This document shows positions 21,371-27,148 of a DNA stretch of 27,148 nt, piece by piece. The position numbers were made by a program, and so were the translations under genes. The notes below the pieces were generated by a model. That model worked only from the letters and a program-made list of their open reading frames with translations. It was not told the origin of the DNA and made no database searches. Every line of letters starts with the position of its first letter. Within the stretch, counting starts at the first letter, position 1. The stretch spans positions 1 to 27,148 of the forward strand of contig USCI01000028.1 in NCBI GenBank assembly GCA_900553255.1. Direction: 5' to 3'. This DNA comes from an uncultured Oscillospiraceae bacterium (GTDB lineage Bacteria > Bacillota > Clostridia > Oscillospirales > Acutalibacteraceae).

Positions 21371-21821
21371 ATCACAAAAAACAGAAATCGTCAATATGTG
21401 TATGATATATAAAGATGATCTTGTTCTGGTCCAGGATAAGCTTGATGAGAATTACAAAGGATTATGTTTTCCCGGTGGTCACGTTGAGCTCACCGAATCA
21501 TTAACAGATGCTGTAATTTGAGAAGTGTTTGAAGAAACAGGACTAACCATCGAATCACCTTTGTTGTGCGGAACGAAAGATTGGGTTAATGATGACGGAT
21601 CAAGGTATTTGGCACTGTTTTATAAAACCGATAAATTTAGCGGTGAGATAAAATCGTCTGAAGAAGGAGATATACTTTGGATGCGTCTTGATGATTTGTT
21701 ATCAATGGGTGACCGTCTTTCTTTGGATATGAAGGATATGATCAAAATTTTCTTGAATGATAATTTAAGCGAGTTCTTCTATTATAAAGAGAACAAAAAA
21801 TGGAAATACGAGCTGAAATAG
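21363..21821 (+). pseudogene. Nudix hydrolase interrupted by a stop in the catalytic box
   Basis: Read as one frame from ATG 21363 to TAG 21819, this is a 152-residue Nudix (MutT-like) pyrophosphohydrolase. Early strands (VNMCMIYKDDLVLVQDKL) lead to the Nudix box GGHVELTESLTDAVI-stop-EVFEETGL. In the consensus GX5EX7REUXEEXGU the position of the stop is the conserved Arg. The codon is TGA at 21519-21521; CGA to TGA needs one C-to-T change. The rest of the fold (YLALFYKTDKF, GDILWMRLDDLL) is intact and ends normally. The start overlaps the upstream gene, so the two were co-translated. Either a recent pseudogene or a sequence error; recoding is unlikely because other genes here use TGA as stop. 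Confidence 0.88.
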
Positions 21822-21829
21822 ACAAACAC

Positions 21830-21877
21830 TACTTTTAGTCGTTCTTACCCCTACTTACGCCACTTTTAGTCGTTCTT
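21830..21877 (+). repeat. Short direct repeat ACTTTTAGTCGTTCTT
   Basis: The 16-bp word occurs near 21832 and again near 21862, with a related TTTAGTC at 22050-22056 beyond repeat copy B. They may be target-like duplications associated with copy B. Confidence 0.5.
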
Positions 21878-21885
21878 TCGCAGAA

Positions 21886-22047
21886 TGAAGAGGAGCATCG
21901 CAAGGATGTCCCTCTTTTTTTATTTTCCGGTTGAGATTCGCTCAAGAGGTGCGCGGTTAGCCGGTGTGCGGCATGAAAAGGGTTGGACCGCATGAGCGGC
22001 GCAGAACGTTTTCTATGATTCGTGCATAGCACGGGCCCTCGCAGAGG
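21886..22047 (+). repeat. 165-bp dispersed repeat, copy B
   Basis: Diverged relative of 20563-20727. It starts with a hairpin (agagg-gcatc with gatg-ccctct) followed by seven T, shares the 24-bp identical block at 21994-22017 and ends in CGCAGAGG. Unlike copy A it is not followed by a recognisable tRNA end. From 22048 to 22270 there is otherwise only the promoter of the next gene. Confidence 0.6.
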
Positions 22048-22218
22048 CCTTTAGTCCGGGTCTGGAAGGAGGGGGGGGTAAAAGATCGTGAACGGCCTTT
22101 TTATTCCTTTGGAGGAGTCAAGACGGGGGAAGCGCGCGGACTTTGGCCGCGATGAACCTTACTGCTGTGGCAACAGCAATATCCAACCGCAGGTTGTACA
22201 AAAACAACCGCCGTTCGG

Positions 22219-22248
22219 TTGCACGCCGGCGGGCTGCTATGGTATAGT
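22219..22248 (+). promoter_or_regulatory. Promoter of the HTH/Cys-repeat gene
   Basis: TTGCAC (22219-22224), 18-bp spacer, TATAGT (22243-22248). The transcript would start only about 15 bp before a strong AAAGGAGGGG ribosome site. Confidence 0.65.
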
Positions 22249-22270
22249 AGAGAAAAAGGAGGGGAGTTTC

Positions 22271-22957
22271 ATGCGGGAAATTTTTGGAGAGAACCTGAAG
22301 CGCATACGCGCGGAAAAGGCGATTACACAGGAACAGCTTGCTGAACGGCTCGGCATCACGGCGCAGGCTGTCAGCAAATGGGAGTGCGCGCAGTCCTGTC
22401 CTGATACCGAAATCCTGGTGGCGCTGGCGGATGTGCTGGAAGTGTCGCTGGATGCGCTGCTGCGGGGAGGGGAAGGCGAGCCGGCGCAGCTGGGCGTCCT
22501 GCCGGACGACCAGATCCTGCGGGTGATCCAGTGCCGCGGCCGCACGATGCTGACGCGCGAAGCCTATGACCCGGCCCGGCGCATCCCGCTGGAAATCCGG
22601 CGGGAGGACTACGAAGGGGATGCCGCTCCGCAAATCCATGTGGAGATCTGGGGCAGTGCGGATATTAAGGGCAACGTGTCCGGCGGCGTCCATGCGGGCG
22701 ACTGCGTGAACTGCGGCAACGTGACCGGCGGCGTCAACGCAGGCGACGGCGTGAACTGCGGCAACGTGACCGGCGGCGTCAACGCAGGCGACTGCGTGAA
22801 CTGCGGCAACGTGTCCGGCAGCATCAATTGCGGCGACGGCATCAACTGCGGCAATGTGGAGGGAAACATTGAGTCCTGCGGGGGGGATATCCATTGCCAT
22901 AGGATCGAAGGGGACATCCTGCACTGCGAGGGCGTGGTGCATGTCGGAAAAGCGTGA
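22271..22957 (+). CDS. XRE-type regulator with C-terminal Cys-bearing 15-residue repeats
   Basis: Residues 5-62 form a helix-turn-helix of the HTH_3 type (LKRIRAEKAITQEQLAERLG, then TAQAVSKWECAQSCPD). After a linker (about 65-130, with VIQCRGRTMLTREAY) the protein changes into tandem 15-residue repeats from residue 134: GNVSGGVHAGDCVNC, GNVTGGVNAGDGVNC, a third near-copy, then two weaker ones to about 208. Each repeat has a Gly-Asn-Val strand, a Gly-Gly/Ala-Gly turn and a fixed Cys before the next GN; a second Cys occurs in some. The short period and alternating hydrophobics suggest a beta-solenoid or polymer-like fold with a line of cysteines. The DNA repeats with a 45-bp period. ATG 22271 has a strong AAAGGAGG site 8-10 nt upstream. 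Target unknown; it may sense metal or redox, or assemble. Confidence 0.82.
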   Translation: MREIFGENLKRIRAEKAITQEQLAERLGITAQAVSKWECAQSCPDTEILVALADVLEVSLDALLRGGEGEPAQLGVLPDDQILRVIQCRGRTMLTREAYDPARRIPLEIRREDYEGDAAPQIHVEIWGSADIKGNVSGGVHAGDCVNCGNVTGGVNAGDGVNCGNVTGGVNAGDCVNCGNVSGSINCGDGINCGNVEGNIESCGGDIHCHRIEGDILHCEGVVHVGKA

Positions 22958-23044
22958 ACACTGTGCCGAAACCAGGGAAAAACAGGCCCAGCCTCTCGTG
23001 AAGTGCCCCCCAAAAGTTAGACAATATTATGAAGAGGAATTAGA

Positions 23045-23836
23045 TTAAGCAGTTAAAAGGGCTTGTTGTCTGAAAAGAGCAGGCGGCAAGCCTTTCAGTT
23101 TTGGCTTGATACGGCGGTTGTTGTAATAATCCAGATAGTCCACCAACTCCTGCCTGAAGTGTTCCATAGAACTGAATTCTTGCAGATAGAGCAGTCTTGC
23201 GGCTCATGCTTTGCCGGATGCCTTTCTTTTTGAGCATCCGCTGGTACTGCTTGTGCTGGTATTGCCAACCTTGATCGGAATGAAGAATCAGCCCTGTCCC
23301 GTCCGGTATCGTTTCAAAAGCCTTGTCCAACATGGTCGTCACCATGTTCAGGGCAGGTCGGCTAGAGATCGTATAACTGACCAGATAACGGCTGTGCAGA
23401 TCCAGGACTGGTGAGAGGTACAACTTCTGACCAAACAAACTGAACTCTGTCACATCGGTTACCCACTTCTGGTTTGGCTTCTCAGCTTGAAAGTCCCGAT
23501 TGAGCAGGTTGGGGGCGATTTCGCCCACCTCTCCCTTGTAAGAGCGATATTTCTTGATTCTGACGCAGCAAACTAAGCCCAGTTCCTTCATAAGCCGTTG
23601 CACAGTTTTGTGATTCAAGTGAAATCCACGACTACGCAATTCTGTCGTGATGCGGCGATAACCATATCGGCCCTTGTTTTCATGGTAGATAGCCGTGATT
23701 TCTGCTTTGGCTTTTTTGTATTTGTCGGGAACTCCCATCCGCTTCAAATGGTAATAGAAGGTTGCACGAGGCAGTTGAGCGATTGTGAGCAAAAGCGCCA
23801 GCGAGAATTCTTGCCTCAGTTTTTGAACTACCTGCG
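23045..23836 (-). pseudogene. IS3-family OrfB transposase, internal deletion and frameshift
   Basis: Integrase-type catalytic subunit, normally expressed as an OrfAB fusion by -1 frameshifting. From the slippery run it reads VVQKLRQEFSLALLL, then a helical region (RATFYYHLKRMG), HTH_21 (YGYRRITTELRSRG) and the RVE core with first Asp in WVTDVTEF and second Asp in LHSDQGWQY. After SMSRK the frame changes: the stretch that normally holds DNAxxExFFGxLK, including the catalytic Glu, is missing, and the true C-terminus (EHFRQELVDYLDYYNNRRIK, to TAA at 23045) continues in another frame. About 20 codons, not a multiple of three, seem to be lost. Confidence 0.88.
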
Positions 23837-24178
23837 TTTTTTGCGCTGGCGTCGCTCTTCTTCCAAAACCAAGGCTTGCAAGTTTTTTAGGTAAGCATTC
23901 TCTGCACGCAGCCGCTGAACTTCTGCCAGCAGGTCCTCTTCTACTTTGCTTGGCAGTTTCTTCGGCCTGCCCGTACTCCCTCGTCCTCGCCGCTCAATAG
24001 CAAGACTTTCTGGACCCTCTTCCAGGTAGATCCGTTCCCAGCTTTGGATCCGACCGTGTCCTTGTACCTCGTAAATCCTGGCTGCTTCTTGATAGCTGAG
24101 CCCCTCTTGCAGCACTGCTTCTACCACTTGTTTCTTAAATTCTGGTGTATACCGTTTATTTGGTTTCCCTTTTGGCAT
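23828..24178 (-). CDS. IS3-family OrfA (DNA-binding subunit)
   Basis: A 116-residue protein with an HTH_Tnp_1-type domain: NKRYTPEFKKQVVEAVLQEG, then SYQEAARIYEVQGHGRIQSW. A leucine-zipper-like helix follows (VEEDLLAEVQRLRAENAYLK), and it ends in a basic tail at a stretch of six A plus C (minus strand of 23836-23842), the usual -1 frameshift site into OrfB. The ATG at 24178 begins the homology; GTG at 24193 is possible but lies in the terminal region. Confidence 0.88.
   Translation of the reverse strand: MPKGKPNKRYTPEFKKQVVEAVLQEGLSYQEAARIYEVQGHGRIQSWERIYLEEGPESLAIERRGRGSTGRPKKLPSKVEEDLLAEVQRLRAENAYLKNLQALVLEEERRQRKKRR
23836..23842 (-). promoter_or_regulatory. Slippery heptamer for programmed -1 frameshift
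   Basis: AAAAAAC on the minus strand, 9 nt before the OrfA stop. A -1 slip here joins OrfA exactly to the frame that carries OrfB homology. Confidence 0.7.
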
Positions 24179-24183
24179 AGTTA

Positions 24184-24234
24184 AGCACCCCACTTGTTAG
24201 TCAGTATATCATACTGTCTAACAAATGGGGTGCT
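24184..24234. repeat. 24-bp near-perfect palindrome at the IS right end
   Basis: Arms 24184-24207 and 24211-24234 match at 22 of 24 positions with a 3-nt centre (ATC). Each arm contains an IS terminal-repeat-like sequence AGCACCCC...GTTAG.CAGTAT, so the right end carries two inverted copies. Confidence 0.85.
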
Positions 24235-24235
24235 G

Positions 24236-24610
24236 TTCAGGACAGGGGGCTTCTCCTTTTTGTTTTTGACAGCCAGTTTTGTGCCGGACAAAGCACAATC
24301 GGGCAAAGACCGTGACTTCGAGGACATGATATAATATTCCTATAACCTAAACGAACATAGTATCGGTTGACAAGTGTAAATACGCCTACCAGCGGTCAAA
24401 AGGGGGGGCAGCGGCGTTCGCGGCTTTTCCGCCCACCTTTTCGCTCCGACGGTAGATCCTTTGGAGTTTTTCGGCGATGAAAAAGAGGACATGACAAGGC
24501 GGACGAGGCCGCCAGACTGGCGCCCAGCCACGAGGACAACGCCGCCAGCACCTGTTTTCACGCCGAAAAACCGTGTAGCCCCTTGTCAATCGATGCCAGG
24601 AGGGAGCCAT
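24236..24610 (+). other. Intergenic stretch before the esterase lipoprotein
   Basis: Contains TATAAT at 24330-24335 and TTGACA at 24367-24372, neither with a good partner at the right distance. The plus frame from 24461 is open into the esterase gene, but its peptide is Arg/Pro/Thr-rich and unlike a protein start. I see no supported gene here. Confidence 0.4.
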
Positions 24611-25936
24611 ATGAAATACAGCGCCCGATTGCGATCGGCAGCAGTACTGCTCGCAGCCTGTATGACCGTGGGATTGGCCGCCTGTGGCGGCCGTGAAGAG
24701 TCTTTGCCATCGTCGGATGGAACACCGCTTTCCTCCGATACCGGCGGGCCGGTATCGGAGGACGGTTTGGATAACAGCGGAAAGGAGACGGCCTCCACCA
24801 TGACATCACAAACGACCATCGCGGCGCCAGAGAGCAGCGCACCCGTCGGCAGCGAAACCAAATCATCTTTGGAGAGTGCCGCCCGGCTTTTGGGCCGGAC
24901 ATTTTATGACGAGGAAACCGAGGCCGTCTATTTCAGCCATACCGGATCCGGATTCGAGCTGACGTTTACAGGCAAACAGCTGCAGGCGGAATTGGTGGCG
25001 GATATCGGATCTCTCCGCAGCCCACAGAACCGCCCGTTTTTGGCGATATATGTGGACGATATGGATACGCCGGCGCAGACGTATGAAATGGATAATGTCA
25101 AACGGACCATCACCTTGTTTTCGTCGCCGGAGCCGCGGACGGTGAAAATTCGTGTACTCAAACGCTCGGAGGCCCAGAGCAGCTCGATTGGGGTGCAGCG
25201 GTTGGTGGCCGAAGAAGGCGCCGTTCTCGCGCCCACCCCGGAGGCATCCCGCCGCATGCTCTTTATCGGGGATTCTTACACCTGCGGCTATGGCAATGAG
25301 GGAACGCTGAACGACGAATTCCGCACCAAGACCGAAAACGGCTGCGACACCTACGCGGCTCGGACGGCCCGCCGATTTGGCGCCGACATGCAGTGCCTGT
25401 GCTGGTCGGGGATCGGGGTGTATTCTTCCTATACCGAAAAATACGATAAGCCGAACAACGGGTTTTTGATGAAGGATTTTTACCCTTACACCGACTGGTC
25501 GGGGATGAACCGGCTGGGACTGGAGCCGGAGCGATACGATCCCGCCCGTTTCCGTCCGGATGTCGTGGTGATTCATCTGGGTACGAACGATGCCTCGTAT
25601 ACCGCCAAAATCGGCGAGGAGGCGCGGGATGCGTTTGCAAAAGCCTATGACGATCTTCTCACCATGGTGCGCAGCGACTATCCGGAGGCCCGGATTTTAT
25701 GCGTGCTCGGTCCGGCCGGGGAGGAAACGCGGCGGCTGTTTTCCCGCATCGAAACACTGGCGGAGAATCGCCGGGCCGCCGGAGACGGCCGTATTTCCAC
25801 CCTGCTGTTCCCGGAAACCCAGGACGGGGAGGGCCTTGGAACCGGCTGGCATCCTTCCATGAAGACCCATATTCGGATGGCCGGAGAACTCACGGCCAAA
25901 ATCGAAGAGTTCCTCGGCTGGAGCGTCCAGCCGTAA
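24611..25936 (+). CDS. SGNH esterase lipoprotein, carbohydrate esterase family 2-like
   Basis: Probable surface deacetylase acting on plant or other polysaccharides. The 441-residue chain begins with a lipoprotein signal (lipobox LAAC, Cys25), then a Ser/Thr-rich linker to about 90. A beta-sandwich domain (about 92-205) precedes the SGNH hydrolase: GDSYTCGYGNEG with nucleophile Ser222, GIGV block, HLGTNDAS (GTND at 324-327), and WHPS with His414. Instead of the usual D-x-x-H the position three before His is Thr, and the sandwich-plus-SGNH order fits CE2 acetyl esterases, which work with a Ser-His dyad. ATG at 24611 has AGGAGGGAG upstream. A strong terminator follows. No transporter or other glycosidase is adjacent. 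Confidence 0.88.
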   Translation: MKYSARLRSAAVLLAACMTVGLAACGGREESLPSSDGTPLSSDTGGPVSEDGLDNSGKETASTMTSQTTIAAPESSAPVGSETKSSLESAARLLGRTFYDEETEAVYFSHTGSGFELTFTGKQLQAELVADIGSLRSPQNRPFLAIYVDDMDTPAQTYEMDNVKRTITLFSSPEPRTVKIRVLKRSEAQSSSIGVQRLVAEEGAVLAPTPEASRRMLFIGDSYTCGYGNEGTLNDEFRTKTENGCDTYAARTARRFGADMQCLCWSGIGVYSSYTEKYDKPNNGFLMKDFYPYTDWSGMNRLGLEPERYDPARFRPDVVVIHLGTNDASYTAKIGEEARDAFAKAYDDLLTMVRSDYPEARILCVLGPAGEETRRLFSRIETLAENRRAAGDGRISTLLFPETQDGEGLGTGWHPSMKTHIRMAGELTAKIEEFLGWSVQP

Positions 25937-25987
25937 TCGGCAGATAAAGCGATCCGTCCGAACAGGCGGGTCCATAACGAAGGCTCA

Positions 25988-26029
25988 AAAAATCGAGGTG
26001 CAGCGTCAACAGCCTGCACCTCGATTTTT
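25988..26029. terminator. Terminator after the esterase gene
   Basis: Perfect 15-bp stem 25988-26002/26015-26029, loop 12, with five T at the plus-strand end and five A at the other, so it can act on both strands. Confidence 0.85.
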
Positions 26030-26119
26030 ACTATATATTTGCGTTTCAAAAGAAGTCAACCCACGATGACACGCACCCGCAGGCGTCGTATGGACAAAAG
26101 GATACTCGTAACAGCCACA

Positions 26120-27093
26120 TTATTTCTTGTAATACGCCACTCCATTGTCTGAAACACCAATAAAACGATCGGTTTGTTTGAATGTTTTTTCGCTTAGCAA
26201 ACGCAAATTCGCGTCAAATTCTATACAATATCCGTCGTAAACCACAGACGAGGACGAACTATAGCTGCCAATGGAGTAGATAAACGCCGAGTCGCCGCAA
26301 ACTTTTATCCTCGGGAATTTCACGTCTCCGCCTTGTTTAATTATACTCAGATTTTCATTTAACAGCATGATGGTATCGGCGGCCGCTATAATATGGTCCT
26401 GAAAATATTTTGCCTGAACGTTTGAGGCTTGAAAATCCGCGCTATTTAACACAGCCCCTTCTTCATTCAACTGTTTTAGAAAGAGGTCGTTTCCTTTTGT
26501 TCCGCTAAAAAGAATCTGACCGTCTTTTGAAATATCGCAGATCTGGATATTATCCTCGTTTTCATTGGCATGATATACCCATTCCAAGGTAAAGTCTGCC
26601 CGTATTCTGCTGATGCTCCAGTTATAATCGACATAACCCTCTGTGATGTAACCGCCTTTCGGATAATTATAGGTATAAGTAGACGTGGCGTTGATTGGAG
26701 AAGATGTTTTTGTGTCTCCGTTTATATTGATTATAAGATATTCTGTGATATTGTTTGGCGATGAATGAAGATTCACCATCAATTCCTCGTGTGAATTTAA
26801 AAGATAATAACTGTTCGAGTCTGTGGTGATATCCAATTTTTTCTCCCATAGTTTCTGGCCGTTTGGATCATATGCAGCGATCTGCCCATCCTGGTTGGCA
26901 AAGAAAAAACGGCCATCTTTTAAAGGATACACATCGCCGCTGAACTCCATTTTGTGCTCCCAGTATTTATTGCCGGACTTATCATAGCAACCTATGAAAT
27001 TTTTTTATTTTTTCACATCGCTGGAAGGGGTAAGCGAATAGATATAGACAGCTTCGGCTGTTTCGGATATCGTTGATGTCTTGCCGCTAAATT
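26120..27093 (-). pseudogene. Beta-propeller (PQQ/WD-like) protein gene, broken
   Basis: From 26950 to the stop at 26120 the frame is open (276 residues) and shows repeated blade-like units (FFFANQDGQIAAYDPNGQKL-W, then EYLIININGD, GQILFSGTKGNDLFLKQL, YCIEFDANLRLL). The homologous reading does not begin at the ATG at 26950: it continues upstream in the same frame (GCYDKSGNKYWEHK) to a TAA inside a poly-A tract at about 27005, and beyond that again (KFSGKTSTISETAEAVYIYS) up to 27093, where IS sequence begins. So one nonsense codon (or a homopolymer error) and an IS junction disrupt it. The 5' part, with any signal sequence, is missing. AT-richer than the neighbours. Confidence 0.75.
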
Positions 27094-27148
27094 TACCGTT
27101 TATTTGGTTTCCCTTTTGGCATAGTTAAGCACCCCACTTGTTAGTCAG
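27094..27148 (-). mobile_element. Second IS copy, right-end segment, cut by the window edge
   Basis: 55 bp identical to 24150-24204: the first 11 codons of OrfA and part of the left arm of the terminal palindrome. The left part of the IS is absent here; the sequence stops at the window end. Confidence 0.85.

Larger units (their letters stand above)
23003..24235 (-). mobile_element. Defective IS3-family (IS150-like) insertion sequence
   Basis: Two overlapping minus-strand reading frames with OrfA and OrfB of IS3-family type, bounded by imperfect terminal inverted repeats: GTGCCCCCCAAAAGTTAGAC on the left (23003-23022) and its counterpart GTCTAACAAATGGGGTGC on the right (24216-24233). Exact ends and target duplication cannot be fixed by eye. 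The OrfB frame is broken, so the element cannot move by itself. Confidence 0.88.

Noticed and set aside
22118..22942. 274-codon minus-strand frame opposite the HTH/Cys-repeat gene
   Set aside because: Its His/Ala/Val repeats are just the reverse complement of the 45-bp coding repeat; the plus frame has a promoter, a strong ribosome site and a clear HTH.

Overview
The window reads as a chromosomal piece of a spore-forming, low-to-moderate GC Firmicute of the class Clostridia (probably Oscillospiraceae/Ruminococcaceae-like). Reasons: a cwlJ-gerQ-type spore gene pair, strong AGGAGG-type ribosome binding sites, TTGACA/TATAAT-type promoters, many long perfect intrinsic terminators, a DUF5058-type permease, an S23/four-helix-bundle gene behind short TTCG-hairpin repeats, and a CsoR-controlled metal ATPase. 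The organism assignment is inference from gene content. TGA is an ordinary stop here.

Layout. 1-1244: a duplicated 2TM+DUF2500-like membrane protein, closed by a bidirectional terminator. 1247-3589 (minus): metal-exporting P1B ATPase preceded by its CsoR-type repressor; the operator lies between the -35 and -10 of the ATPase promoter. 3658-6399 (plus): two unrecognised envelope proteins, a cytosolic-domain protein with a C-terminal 2TM hairpin and a type I membrane protein with an Ig-like domain. 6430-7422 (plus): spore cortex hydrolase and GerQ-like coat protein. 7448-7738: possible gene remnant. 7769-11114 (minus): complete ABC importer (binding protein, ATPase, fused double permease). 11190-12101: terminators, a possible structured RNA and an XRE repressor. 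12159-13504: divergent operator/promoter region, a 31-residue membrane microprotein, and a winged-helix/LicC-like cytidylyltransferase fusion.

13701-18413 (minus): a seven-gene operon with tight or overlapping junctions: a 65-aa ATC-hydrolase-like fragment, DUF5058 permease and a membrane partner, a P-loop kinase-like protein, a membrane-anchored M20 peptidase, a small conserved-looking protein and a minimal nucleotidyltransferase. Its promoter carries a perfect TGTGA-N6-TCACA palindrome at the expected transcription start. 18453-20078 (plus): cardiolipin synthase. 20126-20803: tRNA-Lys, 5S rRNA, tRNA-Asn, and then a duplicated 3' end of tRNA-Asn that brackets a 165-bp repeat.

20811-27148 is accessory DNA: short palindromic repeats, a four-helix-bundle protein, a Nudix gene broken by one stop inside its catalytic motif, a second copy of the 165-bp repeat, an HTH protein with a cysteine-bearing 15-residue repeat domain, a dead IS3-family element, a CE2-like esterase lipoprotein, and a broken beta-propeller gene that ends in 55 bp identical to the IS. 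No CRISPR array, 16S/23S rRNA or phage module was seen. The most original signals are the HTH/Cys-repeat protein, the tRNA-end-bracketed repeat pair, the microprotein/XRE locus, and the transporter-peptidase operon with its CRP/FNR-like site.
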